Assembly: GCA_029204225.1 (NCBI GenBank) | Contig: CM055096.1 | Span: 67,120,370 to 67,184,369, forward strand | Reading direction: 5' to 3' | From: Diphasiastrum complanatum | Lineage: Eukaryota; Streptophyta; Lycopodiopsida; Lycopodiales; Lycopodiaceae | Length of the DNA: 64,000 bases | Shown: piece after piece, positions 22,799 to 35,909 of the stretch | Layout: the number at the start of each line of letters is the position of its first letter | Position numbering within the stretch: position 1 is the first letter of the stretch | Made by a program: the position numbers and the translations under genes | Notes under the pieces: model-generated | Seen by the model: the letters and a program-made list of their open reading frames with translations, nothing else | Told to the model about the DNA's origin: nothing | The model's database searches: none

Positions 22799-24512
22799 AG
22801 TCGAAAATGATTTGTTACCGGTTTATGAATGTATTTTAAGTTTTAACTATTGATGCAAACTTACAAAAGTGTTTGCTGTTGAGTTATACTTTGTAACTTG
22901 AAATTCTAGGGTAACATTCAGCAACTTTTAGAGGGATGTGATTGATACAAGTTTCCTCCTATATACTCGAAACTTATCACTCTATCCATTTAGTTAGCCA
23001 CAAAACCAACCCAATCATTGTACATGTTGGATACCAAAAGTTGAGCTCTTTAATGTTCAATATTGGGAGTTGACAATGGACGTGAAAGTACATTCTTGAG
23101 GGTAATCATTCTTAGTCTCTATGAAGGTTTATGTAGATGATAAAATTTTAGTTTTGGATGGACGCCCAGAACAAATACCATAACGTTGAAACTTAAATTA
23201 TCGTCTCATGGGTTGAAAAGGGACAACACGCTGGATGTAGCTGGCACATTGAAGATTTCATAGGCACAAAATCTTTTTGAGAAAAAGCTCGTTACCAATC
23301 TATGTAGCCTGCTGTGTATCTAATGTTCAAGATTGCTCTTAAAATTGTTAACCTTTTCTTAGGGCTTTACTTGTCCTAATTATAGTTCCATCAAGATTTT
23401 GCATGCCAATAGGTCATGTTATTTTGACGTAGGAAATTTAACAAATATAATATATCTTTTTTCTTGAAGATTTAGTTTTATACAAATGTTTTGTGAAGTC
23501 ATCTTAATTACTTATTTTTAGCAAAATCTATAGGAAACTCATAATAAAACCATTATGTGATGTGACTCTATGTTTTATTGAAATTATAAACTATTCGAAA
23601 GTAGTTGTAAAAGTATCATTTTTTTTAATCTAGGCCCATAAAAAAGGTGTGTTATATTTCACTTTAAAATTCTTGCTTCATTCATTTTTGACATTTTTTT
23701 TTATTGCTTCATGTTTTCTTGCGACTCCACATTCTTCTATTGCTATTCTTGTATAGGGTTGCTCTTGTTATCATGGAGATTGCTAGAGAAGGTATTCAAA
23801 AGCTATTGCTTGTCACTCCTATTGAGAACCAAGTCAATTGAATTTTCTCTAGGTTCATAGTGATATTATTGATACTTTGGCAAAGATAGGTGCACACACA
23901 AGGAAATGATCATTTGCTATGGATATTAGATCGACTATACTTTATCCATATAGACTTGAGAGTTCCAGATTATGATGGTACCACAGTAGTTCTTTTTAGG
24001 TCTAGAAAAAAAATTTCATGAGACTTTTTTCATCATTGAGTGAAGCCTTTCAATTTTTTTTTCTCAATAATTTACATATCCTAGTCTTTATGCTCTACCC
24101 TTGAGAAGGGATTCTCAAAACCAATAAATACATATAGATATTATTGTATTTAAAAAATCTCCAAATGTTGTGAGAAGGAATAAAGTAGATGATTTATTTG
24201 GAAGGGCTCTTGCAACATGTAAAATAACGGGACTTTCCCAAGATTGGATTATGTATTTTATGAAATTAGTGTATTTCAAGTATGTCACATACTGCTCATT
24301 TGACAACAATAATGGAATTATTTTCTCAAATGTGTGTGTGTGTGTGTGTGTGTGTGTGACTTGTCGGTTGACATTTGGTAGTGATGAGAATTGTAGGCAG
24401 AAAGTTTAGGGTAGTTGAAGCTTTCTGACGTTGTGGACTACTGATGGTGTTATAAGAAAAAGTTACACCTCAATAGAAGCCTTCTTGTTGTATGATAAAT
24501 ATTTTCAATCCT
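22799..24512 (+). repeat. Duplicated 3' flank of SAC3B copy 1
   Basis: Parallels 58440-60132 at about 97-98% by eye and ends sharply after ATTTTCAATCCT in both copies. No supportable gene. Confidence 0.8.
24331..24358 (+). repeat. (TG)14 microsatellite
   Basis: Twenty-eight bases of TG. The paralogous site near 59968 has only about five repeats, so the length differs between the two copies. Confidence 0.95.
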
Positions 24513-26739
24513 TATAACATGGCATCTATATTAATTAAAACAATAGTGTTGTCAACAACAACAAAGAGGCAATCGCACAAAGATATGACTTTCAGCCTTT
24601 TTCTAGATGGATTGAGCAAATCTTCATGATCATTGCATAATGCGCCCTCCATCTGAAAAAATGTTGAAAGTCATACCTTAAGCAATGATCATTCACTTTT
24701 TTGATAATAAAGTAAATCAATGTTCATTGCTAATCACTTCGCTAGCAATGATCATTTTTTTGTTTGCTAGCAAAGTAGAAATTTTTGTCATTTAAGGCAA
24801 CTTTCAAATACACTTGAAAAAATGCTGCAGGTATTTATGAATATTTTCTGTTTCTTCAATGTCCATTGAGAATACCTAATTTTGGATGTCGTTGCTAGGA
24901 TTGTCGTTAGTTTGTATTGTAAAATACACTCATGGCAATGTTTGTCATTTGTAGCTTAATCTTCTGAAAAACCAGAAACAGAAGACTCGAATTTTTGAAC
25001 GGAAGATTGAAAAATTCAGAATCGAATTTTCTAGAATTTTTTGATACCAGATCAACTTGAAAAGTCTATATTTTTTGAGTCAGTGTATATATTTCGAGTT
25101 ATTGTACATTTTTCAATACTTGTAAATTTTGATACTGTCGGTCTAAAATCCGCGACTCAACGACTTCGTGTTGACAATTTGCCCACTTTGTACATGCATT
25201 AACTGTAATAAGGCGGTTGTAATAACTGCAACAAAATGGTTGTTGTAGATATTTTGTAGTACATCAATTCTAGAATCTTTGTCAAGAAAACTTCTTCTGA
25301 TAATTCTTAATCTGATCAATCCTTTTGTAGCCAGCATAATCACGCCCAATGATTGTAAGCTGAAGTTATCACTTCAAGCATTGTACTCATTGTTTGATAT
25401 TAATCAGAGTGCAAATTCTCAGTCTCACTACTGTATTGTTTCATTGAGCATTTGTCTGAATCATTCAATTTGAATATTCTACTACTGTTTGTTGTGCTTC
25501 CGATCCTACACCAAGCTCGCTCATCAACTTCCGCTCATTCCCACTGATTTTTGACAATAATGACATGTGTATAACTTACAGATGAGATCCTACACAAGTA
25601 GGATTCAAACCGGAATAAAATCAAGAAGGTAGCAGGACATCATCAGACCACAGATACCATTGATAGTGCAGATCAAACTTGAAAATCTTAGGCTCGATCA
25701 TACAAAATAAAGAAAAAAAAATCAAATTGATAGATGAGCTACCAAATTTTATAAGAACCTTCGCAGAGCTCACCATAGACAGATATGATCCAAATGGACC
25801 TACAACAAGCTCTATGAGAGTTACTTGTGAAGAAACAGTAAAACAGTGGTCTATGCAAGAGTTCAATCTGAGAAAAACTTCATAACCTTTGTATGCCATC
25901 AAAATCATCAAACCAACATTCGCAAGCAGTCTAAATGGAATCATGGCAGTCAAATTGATTTTCCTATAGGGTTGGTTTCCATAAATATGATAACAGAAGC
26001 AAGTTGGATGAGAGTTCCTTTTCTACGAGAGTTGAACCCTTGCATGACCTTTAGAACCTTCACAAGGCATGCAAAACAGCTTTTGAATTCTCGTTGAATT
26101 CTCTGAGATCTTAGGAAATCATGAGAAAGGTACCTGCAAATTTTTAATATTGACATGAGCTGTGGAAAGTGTACTTCTTCTGATACGCACTCTAATTCTT
26201 TGCTATAAAAATAGAGAATTCGAGTCATTTGTCACTTTTCCTAGTGAAGCTCTTGTCATTTTCTACCCTGAATTTTCTACTGCGTCCAAAAGCCTTCAAA
26301 ATTTGCACATAGCATCCTTAGCCTACTAAAATACCGTATCTAGCTCCACATCCCTCCACTTCACTCTGATCACCCTGAAATCCACCATTGCTCTCACTTC
26401 ACTCATTCCACCTCCTCCACTTTACCAAACCTTCTATACCAACAAAACATGTCCAATAAAGCTACCATCCCATGCCTTCCATCATGACATCATCTACCAA
26501 CCCCAATAACCAATCGTCAAGTCCCTCCGATGAGACCGACACCACCCAGATCTCCCGTCGCAACATCCCTTCTGCCACCCAAATATTCGATCTTCCCACT
26601 TATTCCTAGATTGCCCAATGGATCCAGGCCACTCAACCCCTTCTAGCATTTATCCACAACTTTTTACCTGTGCCCTTTGTCTAGACTTCGTCGTTGAGGT
26701 CTTTGAGACTTGGGATGAAGATAAATCTAGATTCTACAT
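24513..26739. other. No gene recognised
   Basis: Unique AT-rich sequence. Words like GCTAGCAATGATCATT recur near 24640-24780. Overlapping frames on both strands near 25620-26230 (60-110 codons) show no known motif. A stretch near 26455-26610 (MTSSTNPNNQSSSPSDETDT) is compatible with a copia gag start for the fragment that follows, but this is weak. Confidence 0.3.
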
Positions 26740-27112
26740 CTATCACACTCCTCCTATAGAAGTAGAATACATTCTTGTTTCTCAATCTATTAAGGAAGCG
26801 TTTTGGTTGATAAATTTATTGTCAGACGTTAATCTGTATCAGTACAACCCTATAATTTTATTTTGTGATAATCAGAGTGCTATTGCCTTATCGGCCAATC
26901 CTAGATTTCACTCTAGGAGTAAGCACATTGAAATCAAATCTCACTACATCAAGGGTAAGGTTCTCAACAAGGAGGTAAGCTTAACGTACTGTAGAACGCA
27001 GGACATGGTTGCAGACATATTCACGAAAGCACTCAGTGTTAATGCACACAACAGATTTTGTGCATTGCTTAGTCTGAAGATCAAGGCATTCACGGATCCA
27101 GATTAAGGAGGG
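26740..27112 (+). pseudogene. Copia RNase H fragment with polypurine tract
   Basis: Encodes VEYILVSQSIKEAFWLINLL, then LFCDNQSAIALSANPRFHSR, SKHIEIKSHYIK and DMVADIFTKALS: the C-terminal half of copia RNase H, in frame to a stop at 27106. The polypurine tract AAGGAGGG (27105-27112) follows, then an LTR start TGTTGG. Everything upstream in pol is absent. Compared with intact family members the final aspartate region (ADIFTK) is intact. Confidence 0.85.
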
Positions 27113-27600
27113 TGTTGGATTTATTTCCTTTGCTCTCCTAAATCCCATTTTAATCTGCCTCCATTCATGCTGCATCTTTACTCACGTTGTCGCGCAGTCT
27201 ACATATTTACATGTAAATTCTCACAAACGAAGAAAAGACGAAAGAATCGCAACACTGTGTTTTTAAACATGTTTTGGTGACAGGCCAAAAAAGTGACGCC
27301 GTCTTACAAAATGTCGAAAGTGCCTCAAAAAGCAAAGGCACCCTGTAAATCAAATCCCATGGCATTTCATCAAAGTGACGCATTTTTCACATCTTCACCA
27401 ACGATCGTTTCAGCGAAGGCTGACATCGCACCCTTTTCACGCTCACCCATGCAGCTGCGCTAATAGACTTGACAACGACTGCAACCACCCACGATCTCCT
27501 ATAGACAGCACATCCACTTTGCACTTTCTTCATCTGCACACTTGTAATATTGTGTATATATATTGAATACCATTTTGCATATTTTTTCGTTTAGGTGTTG
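27113..27600 (+). repeat. Start of a 3' LTR
   Basis: Begins TGTTGGATTTATTTCC immediately after the polypurine tract. It contains GACGCCGTCTTACAAAATGTCGAAAG-like words near 27296 similar in style to the U3 repeats of the LTR at 11678. The end is not visible; 27600 is nominal. Confidence 0.4.
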
Positions 27601-28667
27601 ATGTGTCAAGCCCTTAGAGGTTGTCTACCTCCAAACACCTCCTCTGCTAGCTTGAAATAGATCAAGAACCACAAAACAAGAAAATCCCAAACCATCTCTA
27701 ATACTCCAAAAATAGCTAAAAACAACTAAACTAGTTAGTAGCAAGTATCCCCAACAATGATGAAGGTGAGCAGATCAAAAGTATCCGCCTGTCAAAAGGA
27801 GTTAGATCACTAGTATAGATGTCTAACTGTTATTAGTTGTAGATTAGTTGCCATTCTAACTCTAACCTACTTTAACTCCTCCACCTAACACATATACAAG
27901 ATGTAAAGAGAGGGAGAGAAGAGAAATGAGGGAGGTATCTCATCCAAACCATTTACAAGTTAATCCATAAATCTCCAATCCAAAGATTTATTAACTCTGC
28001 AAGTATTTGTAAAAACAATACTTGATCACATGTTTATGTTCACTGACTAGGTTAAGTGTACCAAATAACCCTAGTAACCAAGATTACACAGTAGATTCAT
28101 ACAAGATTAATCATGCACATATGTGAATAATCTCACTATGACCCGATACATAAACACATTCTCAACTGGCAGATTCCTTCAGAACCCACATATGTTACTC
28201 ACATATCTCACTGAGATATTGTAAGTCAGCTACAAAATATTTCTATTTCTCATGAGTAAATAACATATCCGGAAAATCCCTAAGACGAATAACATTCACT
28301 CTCAATAGTTTTCCAATCCCACTTACCTCTAATTACAAAATTTCTTCATTCAATCAGCCTCTCTCTGATCCTAGTACTAAACTAAGATTAGGTTGATTCA
28401 ATACAAAACTCTTAGACTTAAATTATGATCAAACTTACTTCTATTTCAATCAAAATGGAATTAGTAACCTTTGACCTTTTACTATACTATTAATAGATAA
28501 TGATTCAAATTCCAAACCTGTTCTAGTTCCAGATTGTCCACACAATCCCTAGAGATTTTCTCTTATTCGAAAAGTTCCAATTAGGTATCTTACTTTGAAT
28601 CTATCAGAAATCACTTTCAGACCAAATCTCATTTCTATACCACAGCTGGATCTCTTTCGAAAACTAT
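27601..28667. other. No gene recognised
   Basis: AT-rich, no conserved frame, ends where the left arm of the B palindrome begins. It may be part of an LTR element but no boundaries are seen. Confidence 0.3.
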
Positions 28668-29960
28668 GCAAATTTTTTATGATCGTATAAAATACCTAAA
28701 AGAATTATGCTTTTAAATATTCAAAATTTAAAATTTAACTATAATAATAACCTTATTGATGAAATCTTTTGAAAGTTAAAAAAAGAAACTCAAAAACTGC
28801 AAGCTTCGACATTTAAAGATATTGAAGAATTGCAAATTTATCCTACGACGCGACAAATGTTCTTGTTAAATGTCTATGGAATAGACACCAAACAATACAA
28901 AGACAAGTTTCAAAATAGTTAGACTATGCGTATATATATTACAGCACAGAAACGTGTAAGAGAAGCGTATGTGCATGGACATCACGGAGATCCTATAGAA
29001 GGTAAAAAATCACATATATATTTTTTAATTTATTTTTCATTGTATTCTTTTTAATCGTTTATAACATATGAAAATCATATTATTTTTATAACATATTTGA
29101 ACTTTTCAGGATTTTTGAAATACTTTTATAAATTGTTTTCCATTGCGATCCCGGATTCGATCAAAGATGAATAATAGGTCGGTGATGCAACATTTCGAAG
29201 CACATTCTGACAAAGATTATCAATGAATACGTAACCTATATTTCGGCTATAACATTTTCATTTCAAAATGGAAAACTATGTCTCGAGCAGAATTGAATGT
29301 CATCAACATAGATTTGGGGAGACAACTTGGCCATCTCTTTGACATAGGAGCTCGATTGACAGGACTGTCCTATTACAATTGAAAATGTTTTGAAGATCTT
29401 GGAACGAGAAGCTACCAACATATCTATAACGACAACAACTGACACACATCAGGTTCACATATTTTAATCATTGTAATGTACACTTTGCCTACAATGTATT
29501 TTATATACATACTTGCAACTAACAAATAACAGGTGATAACTATCGAATCTCCACAACCGATATCACAATGATCTTCCTCCAGAAAAGAGGTATGTCAAGT
29601 TAACGCTATTTTTTTGCTCGCAATATATATTCTTCTATCATAAAAAAAAAACGTTAATTTTCAATATTCTACACAGGATCTAACACCGCCACCACCACCG
29701 AAGCGACTACGAGCAAGTTCTTCACAATCTTCAAAATAGTCTCTTGAACAGACAAGCTAGTCTACATCAGCCAAACAACAGATTTTGAAAGACGTGCGAC
29801 AACATGTTCATAGACCACTGAAAGGGATGGTCTATGACATGACTTGTGGTGATTTTTTTGATCATTTTGAAGCTCGGATATCAAAAATTGTTAATGATTC
29901 TTCAATTGCAAATAGATTAGAAAAAATGTATATCAAAATATTTAGATCTCAAAAAATATG
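28668..29960 (+). pseudogene. Multi-exon GIY-YIG gene, left arm of B (decayed)
   Basis: Same exon series as in the left arm of A: an exon ending DPIEG before GTAAAA at about 29002; one near 29109-29230 with an added frameshift in IPDSIK; one from about 29268; a small one at about 29532-29588; and the terminal one from about 29679. In the last, IVS is followed by a stop, YIS replaces YTG, and a deletion breaks the frame after DFERR; the tail NDSSIANRLEKMYIKIFR is kept. Confidence 0.6.
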
Positions 29961-32290
29961 AGTTTGTAATAACTTAAGTAGTCGTCCATCGCTCTCGCGT
30001 AAATATTTGTATTTGAAACGTCGATTTTACATATATAAATTCAAAACTTTAATTTAGTTATCTATAAATTCTTCTGCAATATTTTTAATCATTTTGTATT
30101 TTTCTCTTTAAATGATATAGAGTTCTTATTTTACATTTATAGAAACCACGATTTTTTCAAGATATTCAAACTCAGTTGAACAACATTGTCATTAGCAATC
30201 AAAATTAGTTAAAAGATATTATTAATTGTCAAGTATTTCAATTCCGACATTGTACTTCATCATTATTAATTTGGAATGTTTTAATCTTCTAAAAAAATCC
30301 CAAAACACATGAACATGTAATTTTTGTAATCACTGATTGTGTGATTACAGATGTCTTTTTGAGACTGACATTTCAATATTTAATAGACACATAGATAATG
30401 CTTTTGTACTTTGTTATTTAATGTTCCTTTTCAAAATACAAGTTTTTTTAAATTACAACATAACGACATCAAACATACTTGAGTCGAATACAAAATTCAA
30501 TTATTATTATGACATGCAATTTGCTCTTTACAATTTTTGTTTGACTTGAATAGGGTCAAATATAAGTTGTAAAGAGCAAATTGCATGTCATAATGATAAT
30601 TGAATGTTGTATTCGACCCATGTATGTTTGATGTCGTTATGTTGTAACTTAAAAAAATTGCATTTTGAAAAGGAACATGAAATAACAAACTACAAAAGCA
30701 TCGTATGTGTGTATTAAACATAGAAATGTCATTCTCAAAAAGGTACTTGTAATCACACAGTTTGTAATTCACAAATGTGTTTTGGGATTTTTTTAGAAGA
30801 TCAAAATATTTCAAATCAATAATGATCAAGAACAATGTCAAAATTGAAATAGTTGGTAGATGATAATATCTTTTAGCTATTTTCACTACTAATGGCAACG
30901 TTGTTCAATTGAGTTTGAATATCTTGACAAAATTATGGTTTCTATAAACGTAAAATAAAAACTCTATCATTTAAAGGAAAAAATACAAAGTTAATGAAAA
31001 AATCGTAGAAGAATTCATAGATAACTAAATTAAAATTACAAATTTATATTAAGATTACGAATCGATAAAATGTGCCAAAAATTTTCAAATGTAAGATCGA
31101 CGTTTTAAATACCAGTACTTGTGCGAGAGCAAATAAATTATTACAAAAACTCGTATTCTTTTTTATCTAAATATTTTGATATACATTTTTTCTAATCTAT
31201 CTGCAATCGAAGAATCATTAACAATTTCTAATGTCCAAGTTTCAACATGATCAAAAAAATCGCTGCAAGTCTTGTCACGGACCATCTCTTTCGGTGGTCT
31301 ATGAGCATGTTGTCGCATGCGTCTGTCAAAATCTATTGTTGCCTATTCGAGAGACTATTTCATAAATTGTGAAGAACTTGCCCATAGTCGTTTTGGTGGC
31401 AGTGGCGGTGTCAAATCCTGCGAAGAATATTAAAAATTAATGATTTTTTTTTTATGATAGAAGAATATCTATTTTGAGCAAAAAAATATCGTTAACTTGA
31501 CATGCCTCATTGCTAGAAAAATATCGTTGTGATATCGGTTGTAGAGATTCGAGAGTTATCACATGTTATTTGTTAGTTGCAAGTTTGTATATAAAATGCA
31601 TTGTAGGCAAACTGTACATTAGAATGATTAAAAGGTATGAATCTGATGCATGTTAGTTGTTGTCGTAATCGATGTGTTAGTAGTTTCTTGTTCCAAGATC
31701 TTCAAAATGTTTTCAATTATGATAGGACCATCTGTCAGTAGAGCTCCTATGTCGGAGAGGTGGCCAAATTGTCTCTCCAGGTCTGTCTTGATGGTTCAAT
31801 TCTGTCCGAGACATAGTTTCTCAATTTGACATAAAAATGTTATAACCAAATATAGGTTACGTATTGCATAGTAACCTTTTTTAGAATGTGCTTCAAAATG
31901 TTGTATTGTTGTCCTATTTGTCTTGATCGAATCCGAGATCGCAATGGAAAACAATTTATAAAAGTGTTTCAAAAAACCTAAAAAAATTGAGGATGTTATA
32001 AAAATGATATGATTTTCATATGTTCACTACAATAAATTAAAAAGAATACAATGGAAAATAAATTAACAAAAGTAGAGGTGATTTTTTTACCTTCCACAGG
32101 ATCTCCGTAATGTTCATGCACATACGCTTCTCTTGCACGTTTTTGTGTTGTTATACACATGCTTATAGTGTAACTATTTTGAAACTCGTCTCTGTATTGT
32201 TCTGGATCAATTCCACAATCATTTAATAAGAATATTTGTCATGTCATAGGATAAATTTGCAATTAATATCTTGATATTTTCAAAACAATG
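28810..32290. repeat. Long palindrome B, centre near 30550
   Basis: TTTGACTTGAA on the left faces TAGGGTCAAA on the right with no spacer. Pairing extends outward to about 28810 (ATTTATCCTACGACGCGACAAATG) and 32285 (its inverted, diverged partner), so each arm is about 1.7 kb. Confidence 0.85.
31140..31430 (-). pseudogene. GIY-YIG exon, right arm of B (deleted motif)
   Basis: Aligned with 5331-5605 it keeps TIYEIVSRIG but loses about 23 bp that encode the YIG part (KLIYTGQT), shifting the frame. The C-terminal part (NDSSIADRLEKMYIKIF) remains readable out of frame. Confidence 0.75.
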
Positions 32291-32351
32291 AACAATAACA
32301 TAATATAATAGAAAAATTAACATCTAATAGAATAGGACTATATTGTGACTA

Positions 32352-35300
32352 TTAATTATTTGTTTGATTTATAATGGCTGGTGTTGGATCAAAATTTGGA
32401 GGTGTTAATTTGCATATAAGAAATATGTTTTCTTGTCTTGTCACTCGAGATAACATAACAAAAGTTAATCTTGGACAGAAACATTTTTTAATATCAATTA
32501 TTGCAATGTCATGGATTTGCGATTTTTGAACTGTAATAACGTATGCTAATGTTAAAGGAAATGTACATTTGTAATATATTTTAAAATCGTACCTCAATTT
32601 GCTAGTAGTTGATGGCATAATTTTAATTTTTTTGTCAGATTCGTCAATTCTTATCGTGATAGAATCTATTTTGTTGGTTTGTTTTGAATATGCAAAGTCT
32701 TCAATCATTCCGATCGCTCCATTAACTATTCCATTTGTTATGTCTAGATTCACAAAACCCATGACCTTTGTATTATTTGCAATTTAGTCTAGTCGATGAA
32801 ATGATGAGTCTTCAACCCATGATTTTAATTCTAGATTGTATGCATTTGTTTTCACTGGTATATTTATGATGTTCTCGTTTTCAAAGATTCTTTCCAGTGC
32901 ACATTTGTTATATCTTTTGACATTTTCTTTGTGTGTGCATATTATTGTCACGTTAGAGCTAATCATTTTAAGAACTTGTTGTTTTGAAATTGCTTGTTTA
33001 TTCAATGTATTATTAATTTCTTCTAATGTTGGTTTTCTAAATCTTATCGTGTTAAAAAATGAACGATATAAGGCATTTGACGAGTGTCGAATCAAATAAG
33101 TCAAGTGGATTTGAATCGCCATTTTCCAATGTAAAGATGTGGAGATGTCGCATGTCGAGCATAAGTTATCGGTTCTATGTTTACATATTGCTGGCAACTG
33201 TGCATGATAACCTACTAATAACAAGATGAAATTTTGGAAATGTATGCGATATGGAATTGATTTTACTTGGTTTATTTGATGTATGACAAGTTGTAATGTT
33301 TGAGCAGTCATCATAGACATTTTATCGATAATAATGATATCAACAGTAAGTATTGTTTTGTAACGCATGTCAGTAGGCATCAGATTTTGTATATATAGAG
33401 CATTAACATGGATCAAAAATAAGTTGTGCACTGTTAAATCACGTTTACTAGGCCTAGACACAGCTGCACCTATTGTGGCACACAACAAAATAAACTTGTT
33501 CATTTTTTTGAACGCGAATGTTAGATATTTTATCAGATGTGTTTTTCCACTTTAAATAATGTCCTAATTGACCCATATATATATATATTTTTAGAACTGG
33601 GTTTTTTTTGTGGTCACAATAAATCGTTGCCAATAGTCATAAAAACTCACATTTTCAAGTTCTTCAGGCCTATATGTGTAGATATTAATTGGATGCAATA
33701 GTATTGTATAGTTATAACTTATCAGGAAAAGAGCTACCTACGTATTGAACAACCTCATTGCTTTTGATAATGGGGATTTGTAAACACATGAAACTTATTT
33801 CTGGCAATGATATCGGTTTTGTCAAGATGTAACTAGATATTAATTTTAATACATTTTTATCTGTATGAGATCACTCGATCTTTTTTGCATCATTTATATT
33901 CAAATTCAATGGCCTTGTTGGCTCTGACTTCATTGCGTATTTCAATAGGTAATTTGACCAGCCTGTGTTTGTAGTTGTTGTAAATTCATGTGCGCTTGCC
34001 ATAACAATAGCATTGTCAGATGGTAAGGTATTATATTACGATCTTCATATCTAGGTCGAAAGTATTGCCATCGTTCAGGTTTTGTGTCCAATTCAGTTGA
34101 TATCAAACATTTTTCGAATGGAAATCCATACTTACAGATCTTTGTTATTTTTGTATCACCTTTGATGGTGCAAGACGATCGACAATAATGGATTTGTTTT
34201 CATACGACTAATTCATATATTTATTTTTCGATTGGATTTAATGGAATTTTGATTTTTTTGTTTGCAAATTAAATCTCGTAGGAATGAACGCAACGATTTC
34301 ATGTCGAATTTCTTTTACATCTTTTCATTTAACCCATAGCATGATATGGGCATGTACAGAACCTCGATTTTGAAATTCATATCATAACATGTAATGTTTA
34401 ATTCATTCTAAGATGGCTCTTTTCGAAAGAACAAATTTTTTCATAAATAATTCTAATTTCTTGACAAAAAACAACGGACATTCAATCGGACAATTTCTAT
34501 TCAATCGGACAATTTCTCTAATCAAAATTGATATTATAGTTTTTCACTATTTCTTCTATCTGTCAGATTTCTGACCATCATAATTTAGTTGTTTCATCGC
34601 TTGTCAATGTCAAAAAGAAATCTGGCAATCTCCAATGTGTCACCACCGTTAATAAATCTTTAATATTCTGTCCATGCCATGACGGTGTGTCTGGCATTTC
34701 ACATGGCAAAGTGAATTTCAAAACATTTCTAAAAATTTGTTCTTCGTTTGCTTTGGATGTTTATTAACGAAATCGATAATGTCTTTTTGCAAGACAACGG
34801 ATGACACGGTTGTTGTTATCAAGATGGCTTGTCATATTTGAAACAATATAAGTAAATCTGGTGAAAATAGATTAAATGGGAAAACAATGAAGAAACTCTC
34901 ATTTTTATATAATCGATATAACATATTTTTCCATCATAGTAACCCATATGGTCAAATGGAAACAGAAATGGAAATATTGCATTTTCTAATGTGACGAATT
35001 GTTTTTCTTCAGTCACTAATGGCAATCTAGAAACTTTTATTCTAAACATTGATGTTTCCTTTCTTTCATGCGTTGTTTCCCTAATTTGTAAATTTGAATA
35101 TGTATATATGTCATCTTTTTTAACATCTTGTCTATTGCTACAGGGTGTTACGTCTTGTAATAATAAATATACATGTTCAAAGAGATCATTTTCCATGTTC
35201 TCGAATCCATGTATTTCAGTTTTTAACATTTTCTGAAACGAAGCTAATGATATAAATGGCAGTACTTGAGTTTTCATATAAGCTCAAAACAATTCTTGAT

Positions 35301-35909
35301 ATCGGATTGTGCAAAATATTATGTCGTAGCACACTTTGCAATTCTTCTTTATCATCATCATTCGTATATCTATTCAAATTGCAAGCAATAAGACTAACGA
35401 AAAGCGATCTTTTTTCGAGTTGTCCTATCACGAACGAGTTTATGCGTTGAGTCACATCCACTGAAACATCTATTATCGATAAAAAATGTAAATATGACAC
35501 ATGTATCTTAAAAAGAGAGCGCACATATGTAGGCAAATACGTACTATGTATTTTATCCTATTTGGATAAGTTTTACATAAATTGCATGTATACCAATGTT
35601 TCTATTCCTCATTTATATATGTATAATCCCATACAAAAGTATTAGCTATTGCATATGGCGGGACATTTTCATTCGAATTTTGAAGTTCCTTATTATGTTC
35701 TTCCTTGAATAAATTTGTACTTCCACATGTAGAACAACATTTCATTTGTCCGATAATTTCCATACAGATGGTTTTTCACAAATCTTGATATTCTTTTCTT
35801 TTAAACCATCCATCAATATACGACATAAATTGTCTTCCTTTTTTTGGAAAAGATTATCTTCCGCAATTCTATGTCTTTCAATTAACGTTCGTTTTGTTTC
35901 TAATTGCAT
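32352..35909 (-). pseudogene. Helitron Rep-helicase (HUH + PIF1), decayed
   Basis: Rep nicks and rejoins single-stranded DNA in rolling-circle transposition; the helicase unwinds. N-terminus: ERHRIAEDNLFQKKEDNLC from about 35890, then after a frameshift a zinc-finger-like KCCSTCG...WYTCNLC pair (about 35755-35575, one stop between). About 35536-34819 encodes the domain preceding Rep, with TYSNLQIRETTHERKETS and AIFPFLFPFDHMGYYDG followed by YIDYIKMR. HUH motif: EFQNRGSVHAHIMLW at about 34390-34331. Tyrosine motif: NYLLKYAMKSEP at about 33960-33920. Helicase: Walker A SGKTHLIKYL at about 33555; an open frame from 33503 to 32784 with ATIGAAVSRPSKR; Walker B DIIIIDKMSM (K replaces the usual E); motif III LLVGYHAQLPAI. 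A final frame at 32762-32352 has NLDITNGIVNGAIG and TLAYVITVQKSQ..VMLSRVT (motifs V and VI). Several stops in Rep. It resembles Helitrons by motif order, but the helicase is nearer generic PIF1 than the common plant Helitron sequence I remember. Confidence 0.8.

Larger units (their letters stand above)
28668..35909. mobile_element. Helitron-like element B, tail-to-tail palindrome
   Basis: The left arm (plus, 28668 to about 30549) holds only the GIY-YIG gene. The right arm (minus, 35909 down to about 30551) holds, in transcription order, an N-terminal zinc-finger region, the Helitron-type N-terminal domain, the HUH Rep domain, a PIF1-type helicase, then the GIY-YIG gene. This is the fullest copy and defines the element's gene order. 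Stops and frameshifts in Rep, and a 23-bp deletion in the GIY-YIG exon, show it is inactive. Ends were not found. Confidence 0.75.

Noticed and set aside
25621-26228. Overlapping frames of 68-110 codons on both strands
   Set aside because: No motif, no splice pattern, no second copy; compatible with chance.
32352-33503. A cellular PIF1 helicase gene
   Set aside because: It sits downstream of an HUH Rep domain on the same strand, has stops, and recurs with the element.
28668-35909. Canonical Helitron termini (5' TC, 3' CTRR with hairpin, A/T target)
   Set aside because: I could not identify both ends at consistent places in A and B, so none is claimed.
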